Source: Streptomyces sp. CB02056
GTDB taxonomy: Bacteria > Actinomycetota > Actinomycetes > Streptomycetales > Streptomycetaceae
Assembly: GCF_001905545.1 (NCBI RefSeq)
Contig: NZ_LIPD01000005.1
Coordinates: 184,540 to 248,539, forward strand
Direction: 5' to 3'
Length of the DNA stretch: 64,000 nt
Below, one piece after another: positions 8,715-16,125 of this stretch; position 1 is the first letter of the stretch, and every line of letters begins with the position of its first letter. The translations under genes were made by a program, and so were the position numbers. The notes under the pieces are model-generated. The model was not told the DNA's origin. It saw only the letters and a list, made by a program, of their open reading frames with translations, and did not search any database.

Positions 8715-9065
8715 ATGTACGAGCAGCCGCCGCCCCAGGTGCCACCGATCGACCGCACAGTCGGGTACGACCCCTATCTGAGCGTGTACAGGAGAACCGT
8801 CGATGTCGGCGGAGGCCTGCACTCGACCATGTCGGCCACCCATGTGATCGTCGGATTCACCGGCCACTCGACACCGACCGGCGCCGTGGCCGACACCGAC
8901 GAGGCGGGCGCGGACCCCACCGGGACCGCGATCATACTGATCATGGACGGCCCCGGGGGACTCTACGGCCCCAGCTTCGCGGACCCGGCCCCCTGGGTCT
9001 GCGGCGGTGCCCCCACCCCCGGCTGCGTGCCGCCACCGCCCCCCGTCATCGGAGGCCTGTACTGA
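8715..9065 (+). CDS. Small ORF with precursor-like N-terminal motif
   Basis: A 116-residue ORF between the two 63-residue precursors, with a good ribosome site (AGGAG, 8700-8704). Its start, PPPQVPPIDRTV (residues 5-16), resembles the PTPQxPxLAPPVDRT leader block of its neighbours. The middle is a beta-rich, Gly/Thr/Ile-rich stretch (THVIVGFTGH, TGTAIILIMDG). The tail is Pro/Gly-rich with two cysteines (WVCGG, PGCVPP). It could be a longer RiPP precursor, an immunity protein or a carrier sharing the leader-binding motif. No family is recognised. Position and shared motif argue that it belongs to the locus. Confidence 0.65.
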   Translation: MYEQPPPQVPPIDRTVGYDPYLSVYRRTVDVGGGLHSTMSATHVIVGFTGHSTPTGAVADTDEAGADPTGTAIILIMDGPGGLYGPSFADPAPWVCGGAPTPGCVPPPPPVIGGLY

Positions 9066-9107
9066 CCCTCACCCGCCGTCCCGGCACACACGAAGGGAAG
9101 AACGACC

Positions 9108-9299
9108 ATGACCATGGAAGACGTGCGCGAGGAGCGCCGGGCGTGGTCCCCCACCCCGCAGCTCCCAAGACTGGCCCCGCCGGTCGACCGCACCCGCCGC
9201 TGCGGCGGCGCCCTGGGCGACGCCTCCGGCGTCGAGGCCGACAGCTTCTGGGACATCGTCAAGACGGTGGCCCCGATCGCCGCCAGCGTGCTGCTCTGA
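9108..9299 (+). CDS. Cyanobactin-like RiPP precursor peptide B
   Basis: A 63-residue paralogue of the peptide at 8394. The leader (residues 1-45) repeats WSPTPQ, LAPPVDRTRR, GGALGD and GVEAD. The 18-residue core, SFWDIVKTVAPIAASVLL, is unrelated in sequence except for Trp at core position 3. The core is hydrophobic with one Asp and one Lys and could form an amphipathic or membrane-active helix. Leader residue 32 is Cys here and Thr in peptide A. A GAAGGGAAG ribosome site precedes ATG 9108; an alternative ATG at 9114 would shorten the leader by two residues. A strong terminator follows at 9332, ending the protease-precursor unit. Confidence 0.87.
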   Translation: MTMEDVREERRAWSPTPQLPRLAPPVDRTRRCGGALGDASGVEADSFWDIVKTVAPIAASVLL

Positions 9300-9331
9300 C
9301 GGGGCCCACCCACGGACAGCGCGTCCGTACC

Positions 9332-9369
9332 GTGCCGGCGGCGGGGCCGATCCGCCCCGCCGCCGGCAC
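9332..9369. terminator. Bidirectional terminator-like hairpin
   Basis: A perfect 16-bp inverted repeat, 9332-9347 against 9354-9369, with a six-base loop (CGATCC). It lies between the end of precursor B (+) and the end of the PIG-L gene (-), so it can terminate both. Confidence 0.85.
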
Positions 9370-9385
9370 ACCACTGCCCCGGTGG

Positions 9386-10228
9386 TCAGCGCAGGCCGGC
9401 GAAGAGGTCGTTCTCCGGGAGGGCCGCGCCGGTGGTGTCCCTGACCCGGACGAAGGTCTCCACGCCCATCAGCTCGGTGAACCGCTCCTTGCCCATCCGC
9501 AGGAAGAAGATGTTGTCCCCCTGGCTGGCGTGCGCGGCCAGGGCGTCGAACTTCTTGCCGCCGAAGGCGGTGGTGTCCACCCAGGTGCTGATCTCCTCGT
9601 CCGGCAGGCCGATCTCGGGCAGCTCGGCAGCCTCCACCGGCTCCACCGGCTCCGACTGCTCCCCGTCGGGGCCGGACTCCCGCATGACCTCCCCGAACCG
9701 CCGCACCGCCGAGTGCGGCACCGTCGTCCAGTAGACCTTCGGCGACAGGTCGACCAGTTCCAGCGCCGCCACCGTGATGCGGTGGGCCTGGATGTGGTCG
9801 GGGTGGCCGTAGAACCCGTTCTCGTCGTAGGTGACGACCACGTCGGGCTGGTAGTGCCGCATCAGTTCGGCGAGCCGGGCGGCACCGTCCGCCACCGGCG
9901 TGTTCCAGAACGAGCCGGGCGCGTCGTTGCTCTCCCAGCCCATCATCCCGGAGTCGGCGTACTCCAGCAGCTCCAGGTGGCCGACCTCCAACACTTCGCA
10001 GCTGGCCTCCAGTTCCTTCCTGCGCATCGCGGCGACGGCCGCCGGGTCGTGCCCGTCCTCGCCGGGCTTGACCCCTCCCGGGCCGTCGCCGCACCTGCCG
10101 TCCGTGCACGTCACGAGCACCGTGCGGATGCCCTCCGCCGCGTACCGGGCCAGCACACCCCCGGTCCCGCTCGCCTCGTCGTCGGGGTGGGCGTGCACTG
10201 CCATCAGCGTCAAAGGCCGGTCAGCCAT
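9386..10228 (-). CDS. PIG-L family N-acyl-glucosamine-type deacetylase
   Basis: A 280-residue zinc-dependent deacetylase of the LmbE/PIG-L family. Metal and catalytic motifs are AVHAHPDDE near the N-terminus and GHPDH near 145. The family includes MshB and Mca of the mycothiol pathway and antibiotic tailoring deacetylases. Length (about 280) and YDENGFYGHPDH suit the mycothiol-related group, but I cannot tell MshB, Mca and tailoring enzymes apart by eye. GGAGGA at 10237-10242 fixes the ATG at 10228. It converges on the RiPP unit across a shared terminator, so it is probably a separate transcription unit. Confidence 0.8.
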   Translation of the reverse strand: MADRPLTLMAVHAHPDDEASGTGGVLARYAAEGIRTVLVTCTDGRCGDGPGGVKPGEDGHDPAAVAAMRRKELEASCEVLEVGHLELLEYADSGMMGWESNDAPGSFWNTPVADGAARLAELMRHYQPDVVVTYDENGFYGHPDHIQAHRITVAALELVDLSPKVYWTTVPHSAVRRFGEVMRESGPDGEQSEPVEPVEAAELPEIGLPDEEISTWVDTTAFGGKKFDALAAHASQGDNIFFLRMGKERFTELMGVETFVRVRDTTGAALPENDLFAGLR

Positions 10229-10569
10229 GAAAATCCATCCTCCGGTGTGAAAAATACTCGCCCCAGTCTGCGTCACGGAGACCGGCGGCCGCTCCCGATA
10301 TCCCGCCCGGGGCGCCGGCCCGGCCCAGCCGCCGGGGTGACGGGCAGGCCCCGGCACCCGACCAGGGCGGCGGACCCGTCCGTCCCAACTGCGCGGTGTG
10401 GTGGCGATGTTCCCGGGCGGAACTCCGCCGTCCGGCACTGCCGGCCCACCGACACCGGATCGAGACCGACCGTTTCGCGTATACCGGGCCCACCGCCGCC
10501 GCCGGTTCCCTACGCTGTGGCCGATTCACTCCGTCCGGCCGCCACGGCACGGGACTTCGAGGGGGAGCC
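10229..10569. promoter_or_regulatory. Divergent intergenic region upstream of the NB-ARC pair
   Basis: This 341-base interval has no credible gene and should hold promoters for the PIG-L gene (-) and the small protein/NB-ARC operon (+). A -10-like TACGCT occurs in the segment reading TTCCCTACGCTGTGG, about 55 bases before ATG 10570, without an obvious -35. Nothing else stands out. Confidence 0.3.
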
Positions 10570-10998
10570 ATGGAACTCGACGCGTTCATGGAGCTGGCCG
10601 GCCCGCCGATCGGCGCCGCGCTCGCCGCGTACGGCGACTCGGTGCTGACCCGGGCCGAGGACGCGGCCGCGAGCGCCACCGTGGGCCTGGGCACCCGCAT
10701 CCTCCAGCGGGTGTGGCGCCGGCGCGACGAGCGGCAGCGCGAGGCGCTGGAGTCGGACGTCGCCGACGCGGTGCAGGACTGCGCGAACCCGGACGCCCAG
10801 GCGGCGCTGCGGCAGGCCGTTCGGCGCACGCTGCGCCAGGATCCCGAACTGCTGGCGGAGCTGGCCGCCGCGCTGCCGCGGCCGGAGCCCTCCTCGGTCA
10901 CCGTCGTGGTGTCGGGCCAGGGCTCCATCGTCAACACCGGTACCAACGAGGGCACGATGAGCACCAGGACGGTCGTCCACGGGGACGGCGCCCGGTGA
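10570..10998 (+). CDS. Small helical protein with Gly/Asn-rich C-terminal tag
   Basis: A 142-residue protein with a GGGGGAG ribosome site. Residues 1-105 are predicted helical and charged (VWRRRDERQREALESDV, RTLRQDPELLAELAAAL). Residues 110-142 switch to a strand-like, Gly/Asn/Thr-rich tail containing SGQGSIVNTGTNEG. The stop overlaps the next gene as GTGA, so production is coupled to the NB-ARC protein. That protein starts with a similar short segment (GAGQISNINSSNDGVMV). The same layout recurs at 30654-33253. A role as sensor, adaptor or effector partner of the NTPase is inferred; no family name is recognised. Confidence 0.7.
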   Translation: MELDAFMELAGPPIGAALAAYGDSVLTRAEDAAASATVGLGTRILQRVWRRRDERQREALESDVADAVQDCANPDAQAALRQAVRRTLRQDPELLAELAAALPRPEPSSVTVVVSGQGSIVNTGTNEGTMSTRTVVHGDGAR

Positions 10999-13775
10999 CG
11001 TCGTCCGTCCACCACTTCCACGGTGCCGGGCAGATCTCCAACATCAACAGCAGCAACGACGGTGTGATGGTCACCCAGACCACCACCGTCGTGCTGCCCG
11101 CCGAGGCGCTGCGCTCGGCGGCCGACACCCCGGCCGGCGGGCTGGTCCACCTGCTCCGGCCGAACGCCCGCTTCACCGGCCGCCAACGGGAACTGGCCGC
11201 GCTGCGCGAGGCGTTGACCGCCGAACGGCCCGGGCCCGGTGCGGCGGCGGTGGTCGTGCACGGCCTGGGCGGGGTCGGCAAGAGCACCCTGGCACTCCAG
11301 TACGCCCAGAGCTTCCGCACGGCGTACGACCTGGTCTGGTGGATCGACGCCTCCTCCCCGGGCGGCGTCGAGGAGGCCCTGACCGGGATCGCCCGGCGGC
11401 TGAGCCCCGCCTGGGCCGGGACCGCGCGGCCGCCGGAGCTGGCGGCCTGGGCACTGGCCTGGCTCCAACACCACACCGGCTGGCTGCTGGTGTACGACGA
11501 CGTCGAGGACCCGGCACTGCTCGAACCGTTCCTGGGCAGCCTCACCCGCGGGCACCACCTGGTCACCACCCGGCTCGCCGACGACTGGGACACTCTCGGC
11601 GCCGCCTCCGACGGCGCGCTGCTCGCCCTCGACGTGCTCCCCCACGAGCAGGCGACCGAGCTGCTGTGGTCCTGGGTCGCCGAGTGGGACGGATCCGACG
11701 GGTCGCACTGGAAGGCCGGGCAGCTGGCCCGTGAACTCGGCGGCCTGCCGCTCGCCCTGGAGCAGGCGGGCGCCTACCTGCGCCGGACCCGCACCACCGT
11801 CGCCGGCTACCGCCGCCGGCTCGGGCTCCGACCGTCCGGCGCCCCGACCCGCCGCGACCCGCAGCGCACCGTCGCCCGGGTCTGGCAGGTCACCCTGGCG
11901 GCCGTCGCCGGGGACGACCCGGTCGCGGCCGACGTGCTGCACGCCCTGGCCTGGCTCGACGCCGACGGCTGCCCGCGCGACCTGGTGTCCCGGCTCGCCC
12001 CGGACGAGCTCGCGGCCGACGACGCACTCGGCGTCCTGCACGCCTACAGCATGATCGGCTACGCCTGGCGCGACGTCCGGGTGCACCGCCTGGTCCAGGG
12101 CGCGCTGCGGGCGGAAGCCCTCGCCGCCCGCCCTCCGGGCGGCGCTCCCCGGGGCCGGCGCGAGGCCGAACGGGCCGTGCTGGCGGCCGTCCACCCGGCC
12201 GGGAGGGAGCAGGAGCGCGACACCGCCGAGCTGACCCGCCTGGCCGGCCAGGTCCGCGCCCTGGCCGCCACCGACCCGGGGGACGACAGCGACCCGGCGG
12301 TGTTCACCCTCTACGCCGCCACCGCCCTGCTCCTGGAGGCCGAGGGGCAGAGCGTCCGGGCGCTGCCCCTGTACGAGGCGTACGACGCCCAGATCAGGCA
12401 CGGCTTCGGGCCCGACCACGAGTTCGCGCTGGTGGCGGGCTCCGCCCTGGCCCGGGTGCACCTCGCGACCGGCCGCCCCGAGCAGGCCCTCGGCCTGCTC
12501 GAACCGCTCCTGGAGCGGAGCCTGCGGGTGCACGGCCCCGGGCACCTGACCACCCTCAACCTCCGGAGCAGCCTCGCCGACGCCCACCAGGCCTGCGGGC
12601 GGGCCGAGCGGGCCGTCGAGGAGTACGAGCGGGCCGCCGCCGACAGCCGGGACGCCCTCGGCCCGGACCACCCCAGGACCTTCAGCCTGCTCAGCGACCT
12701 GGCTGGCGCCCACGGGTCCCTCGGCCGGGCCGACCAGGCCATCGCGATCTACGAAGGCCTGCTCGGCCGGGAGGCCGCGGTCACCGGCGACGAGCACCTG
12801 CCCCCGGGCATGCTCCGGATCAACGCCCTGCGGCTGCGGAACAACCTGGCCGGGGCGTACGAGAACGTGGGGCGGTACCGCCGGGCGGTCGCGCTCTACC
12901 AGGAGGCGCTGGCCGGTCTGGAGGAGCTCTGCGGCCCCGAGCACCCCGACACCCTCAGCTGCCTGAGCAACCTCGGCTACGCCCACGAGTCGGCGGGCGA
13001 CCTGGAACCGGCCGGGCGGATCTACCGGGACGTCCTGGCGCGGCGTGCGGCCGCTCTCGGCGAGGAGCACCCGGACACCCTGCTCAGCCGCAGCAACCTC
13101 GCCTACCTCTGCCTGACCACCGGTGACGTCGGGACCGGCCTCGACCTCTGCCGGACGGTCCTGGCCCAGCGCACCGGCGTGCTCGGCCCGCAGAGCCCCG
13201 ACACCCTGGTCAGCCTCAGCATGCTGGCCTCCGCCCACGCCGCGGCCGGGGAGCCGGAACTGGCGCTCCCCCTGTTCGAACAGACCCTCCGGCTGCGCCT
13301 GGAGGTGCTCGGCCCGGACCACCCCGACACGCTGCGCAGCCGCGGCAACCTCGCGGCCGTCCACCACCGGCTGGGCGACCACCGCCGGGCCGTGCTCCGG
13401 TTCGAGGAGGTGCTGGCCGCCCAGGAGCGCCTGCTCGGCCCGGAGAGCCGCGACACCGTGCTCAGCCGGAACAACCTCGCGTCGGCCTGCCGGGCGGCCG
13501 GCGACCTGGAGCGGGCCCGGTCGCTGATCACCACCGTGCTGGAGCAGCGCACCCGGCTGCTGGGCCCGGACCATCCGGACACCCTCGGCAGCCGCGCCAC
13601 GCTGGCCCGGGTGGACGAGGCCTCCGGCGACCTGGACCGGGCCGTCGAGGGGTACCGGGCCGCTCTCGCCGGGCTGACCGGGGCGGTCGGCCCGGACCAT
13701 CCCACCGCGGCCCTGGTGGCGGACCTCCTGGCCGCCGCCCTGCGGACCCGCGACGCCCCGGGAACACGGCCGTAG
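10995..13775 (+). CDS. NB-ARC/TPR STAND NTPase
   Basis: A 926-residue protein starting at GTG 10995. Residues 1-25 carry a tag-like segment (GAGQISNINSSNDG). Residues about 55-350 are an NB-ARC module: Walker A HGLGGVGKST (K96), Walker B WLLVYDDV, sensor HHLVTTRLAD and GGLPLALEQAG. Residues about 430-915 hold a long array of tetratricopeptide repeats with the recurring motif LGPDHPDTL. STAND proteins are switches: the repeats bind a ligand, ATP exchange drives oligomerisation, and an effector is released. No catalytic effector domain is fused, so the co-translated small protein is the candidate effector or adaptor. Regulation through an upstream promoter at 10229-10569 is inferred. Confidence 0.88.
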   Translation: MTSSVHHFHGAGQISNINSSNDGVMVTQTTTVVLPAEALRSAADTPAGGLVHLLRPNARFTGRQRELAALREALTAERPGPGAAAVVVHGLGGVGKSTLALQYAQSFRTAYDLVWWIDASSPGGVEEALTGIARRLSPAWAGTARPPELAAWALAWLQHHTGWLLVYDDVEDPALLEPFLGSLTRGHHLVTTRLADDWDTLGAASDGALLALDVLPHEQATELLWSWVAEWDGSDGSHWKAGQLARELGGLPLALEQAGAYLRRTRTTVAGYRRRLGLRPSGAPTRRDPQRTVARVWQVTLAAVAGDDPVAADVLHALAWLDADGCPRDLVSRLAPDELAADDALGVLHAYSMIGYAWRDVRVHRLVQGALRAEALAARPPGGAPRGRREAERAVLAAVHPAGREQERDTAELTRLAGQVRALAATDPGDDSDPAVFTLYAATALLLEAEGQSVRALPLYEAYDAQIRHGFGPDHEFALVAGSALARVHLATGRPEQALGLLEPLLERSLRVHGPGHLTTLNLRSSLADAHQACGRAERAVEEYERAAADSRDALGPDHPRTFSLLSDLAGAHGSLGRADQAIAIYEGLLGREAAVTGDEHLPPGMLRINALRLRNNLAGAYENVGRYRRAVALYQEALAGLEELCGPEHPDTLSCLSNLGYAHESAGDLEPAGRIYRDVLARRAAALGEEHPDTLLSRSNLAYLCLTTGDVGTGLDLCRTVLAQRTGVLGPQSPDTLVSLSMLASAHAAAGEPELALPLFEQTLRLRLEVLGPDHPDTLRSRGNLAAVHHRLGDHRRAVLRFEEVLAAQERLLGPESRDTVLSRNNLASACRAAGDLERARSLITTVLEQRTRLLGPDHPDTLGSRATLARVDEASGDLDRAVEGYRAALAGLTGAVGPDHPTAALVADLLAAALRTRDAPGTRP

Positions 13776-13859
13776 GGTCCCCGCCCGGCCGACGGGCCGG
13801 GGCGCGACGGTTCTCCTACGATCGAGGCGACAACGGACCCCAGGGACGGGCAGGTTCCC

Positions 13860-14726
13860 ATGACCGACGACAGCACTGCCGGGATCGACCGGTCGAAGCC
13901 GAGCATCGCCCGGGTCTACGACTACCTGCTCGGCGGCACGGACAACTTCGCCGCCGACCGCGAGGTCGGCGACTTCTTCCTCCGGGAGCTGCCCGGCTCG
14001 GTGGCCTTGCCGTTCGCCAACCGGCAGGCGCTGATCCGCGCCGTGGGCGCGATGGCCGGCGACGGCGTCCGCCAGTTCGTCGACCTGGGCAGCGGCCTGC
14101 CCACCGCCGACAACGTGCACCAGGCCGCCCGGCGGCACGACGCCGGCGCCCGCGTCGTCTACGTCGACAACGATCCGACCGTGCTCGCCCACGGCCGTGC
14201 CCTGCTGGCCGCCGACCCCCGCACCACGCTGGTCCGGGCGGACCTGCGCGAGCCGGAGGAGATCCGCCGCCACCCTGAGGTGCGGCGGCTGATCGACTTC
14301 GACGAGCCGGTGGGGGTCGTCTTCAGCGCCGTCCTGCACCACCTCGACGACGCCGAGCGGCCCGCCGACCTGGTGCGCTGGTGGGTGGACCGGGTGCCCT
14401 CGGGCAGCCTGGTCTACGTCTCGCACTTCCGCTCCGTCGGGAACTCCGGCGGAGAATCCGTCGGGAACTCCGGCAGGACCTCCGCCGGGACGGAGGAGCG
14501 CCGGCGCGCCGAACGGAAGCTGCGGGAGAGCTTCGGCCGCGGCCGCTGGCGCACCGACGAGGAGATCCTCGGCCTACTGGACGGCCTCGACCTGCTCGAA
14601 CCGGGGCTGGTGCCCTGCCCGCTGTGGCGTCCGGAGCCCGCCGGCACCGGCGGGGTGCCGGCGGACGAGGGCGACCTGTCGGTGTGGGAGCGGCTGATCT
14701 CCTGCGCGCTGGCCCGCAAGCCCTGA
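13860..14726 (+). CDS. SAM-dependent methyltransferase, PF04672 type
   Basis: A 288-residue protein opening with IDRSKPSIARVYDYLLGGTDNFAADRE, here quoted only as the signature YDYLLGGTDNFA, typical of an actinomycete-expanded methyltransferase family. The SAM-binding motif is QFVDLGSGLPT, with YVDNDP as the acidic loop and VVFSAVLHHL as motif IV. Substrates of this family are generally unknown. Near residue 195 a short tandem duplication (SVGNSGGE/SVGNSGRT) is also visible in the DNA at about 14432-14477. The upstream TACGAT at about 13818 may be a -10 element. It may be transcribed independently of the NB-ARC operon, 84 bases upstream. Confidence 0.85.
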   Translation: MTDDSTAGIDRSKPSIARVYDYLLGGTDNFAADREVGDFFLRELPGSVALPFANRQALIRAVGAMAGDGVRQFVDLGSGLPTADNVHQAARRHDAGARVVYVDNDPTVLAHGRALLAADPRTTLVRADLREPEEIRRHPEVRRLIDFDEPVGVVFSAVLHHLDDAERPADLVRWWVDRVPSGSLVYVSHFRSVGNSGGESVGNSGRTSAGTEERRRAERKLRESFGRGRWRTDEEILGLLDGLDLLEPGLVPCPLWRPEPAGTGGVPADEGDLSVWERLISCALARKP

Positions 14727-14737
14727 GCGGCGGCGGG

Positions 14738-15817
14738 TCAGGACAGGTAGTCCTCCAGTCCGCCGTCGCGCCGGGTGTCCAGGGTGACGCAGTGGAAGCC
14801 GCCACCGAGCACCCGGGAGTGCCGCAGCCGGTGCGGCAGGACGGTGATCCCGGCGTGCTCCAGCAGCTTGATCAGGCCCTCCTGCTCGGACTCGACGATC
14901 GCCGTGTCCGGGGAGACCATCAGCAGGTTCATGCTGATCCAGCTCTCGCTGAGCGCGTGCTCGGGCGCGTCGCCGGTGGGCTCGGCCGGCGGGCACCACA
15001 GGACGTCCCAGCCCTTCAGCGGCTCCGGGACGGTCTCCGGGCTGATCCGCTCGGGGTTGAGCAGCACCAGGCCCGGGCGCAGCAGCGCGATGGTGCTGTC
15101 GATGTGGGTGTAGCCGTAGATGTCGCGCAGCGGGTGCAGCCGCAGGCCGCCGTCGCCGAGCAGGCCGAGGGTGGACTCCAGCCACCGCAGGCCGAGTTCG
15201 TTGCCGCTGCGGGAGACCTGGTAGAACACGTCCCGGCCGAGCCGCAGCACGTTCGCGGCGTCGAAGACCGGCTCGGCCTCGCCCAGCAGCGGGAGGCCCG
15301 CCTCGTCGAACTCGAAGAGTTCGTCGCCCAGTTGCGGCCGGGGGGCGGCCAGCCAGCGCGCGCCGCGGCGCAGGTAGTCCTGGAAGAGTCCGCGCAGGCC
15401 GAAGGCCTCGAAGTAGCGCTGCCGCATCGGGCTCGCCACCTCGATCAGCGTCTCGCCGACGACCAGGGTCAGGTCCCGCGGACAGTAGGAGTGGAAGCCG
15501 CCGTCGGCGTTCCAGAGCGGGGAGGCGAACTCGGCCGCGTGGTCGACCGGATCGGGCCGGTGGACGGTGACGCCGAGGCCGCGCAGGGTGGCCACCAGGT
15601 CGTCCAGGTCCTCCTCGGTCTCCTCCACGACCTGCCGCGAGTAGGGGCCGGCCTCGATCGAGGCGAGGTCGGCGGCGTTGGTCTTCGGGAAGCAGGACAG
15701 CCAGGAGGACGGCTCGGTCTGCTCGGGCAGCCGGGCGCCGACGGCGGTCCCGACCACGATCTCCCGCAGTGTGGTGAACTCGTCCCAGCTCTGGACCGGA
15801 CGGGCCGAATCGGACAT
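14738..15817 (-). CDS. Amidinotransferase (glycine/inosamine-type)
   Basis: A 359-residue member of the glycine amidinotransferase/StrB family, which transfers the arginine guanidino group to an amine. The catalytic cysteine is in GGGFHCVTLD near the C-terminus. YGYTHIDST carries the catalytic histidine, and NAADLASIEAGPY and PLWNADGGFH are conserved flanks. Length is close to StrB (about 350). The acceptor cannot be told by eye; glycine, inosamine phosphate, lysine and others are possible. Start at ATG 15817 follows AGGGAGAG. No aminoglycoside or cyclitol genes are nearby, so the product is an open question. It converges on the methyltransferase gene. Confidence 0.85.
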   Translation of the reverse strand: MSDSARPVQSWDEFTTLREIVVGTAVGARLPEQTEPSSWLSCFPKTNAADLASIEAGPYSRQVVEETEEDLDDLVATLRGLGVTVHRPDPVDHAAEFASPLWNADGGFHSYCPRDLTLVVGETLIEVASPMRQRYFEAFGLRGLFQDYLRRGARWLAAPRPQLGDELFEFDEAGLPLLGEAEPVFDAANVLRLGRDVFYQVSRSGNELGLRWLESTLGLLGDGGLRLHPLRDIYGYTHIDSTIALLRPGLVLLNPERISPETVPEPLKGWDVLWCPPAEPTGDAPEHALSESWISMNLLMVSPDTAIVESEQEGLIKLLEHAGITVLPHRLRHSRVLGGGFHCVTLDTRRDGGLEDYLS

Positions 15818-16125
15818 GACTCTCCCTTGACACGGGTTTGGGGGAAACACGGAGACGACGGCGGAGGCGACGGCCTGGAACCGTGCGGACGGATGCGCCG
15901 GACCGGCTCCGGCCGGCCGCGGCGTACGGGAAATCACCGGCGGGGCAACCGAGTTCGCCGCTACGAAGGGCCGGGATCGATCGTCAAGCTACCCGGACGA
16001 CCGACGGCGACGCAAGGACCGTGATCGGCACCGGGAACACCCCGCCGACCGGCCGCCCGTTGTTCGACCCGCTCCCTCCGACGCTGATCAACACCGGTGG
16101 GAGGCCCCGCTCGCCGGACCGGCGC
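15818..16125 (-). promoter_or_regulatory. Intergenic region with a candidate promoter for the amidinotransferase
   Basis: A 308-base gap between two minus-strand genes. On the minus strand TTGACG (15982-15987) and TAGCGG (15958-15963) are separated by 18 bases, a plausible housekeeping-type promoter about 140 bases upstream of ATG 15817. No gene is evident in the interval. Confidence 0.45.

Noticed and set aside
8599..8781. Small plus frame beginning at GTG 8599 between the precursors
   Set aside because: Arg/Pro-rich, overlaps the better-supported ORF at 8715, lacks the leader motif.
9386..10228. Calling the PIG-L protein MshB or Mca
   Set aside because: HPDDE and HPDH motifs fit the whole family; the residues that separate MshB, Mca and antibiotic deacetylases could not be judged by eye.
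10221..14426. A 1401-codon minus-strand frame antisense to the NB-ARC gene
   Set aside because: Low-complexity translation, spans several real genes on the other strand, no ribosome site or motif.
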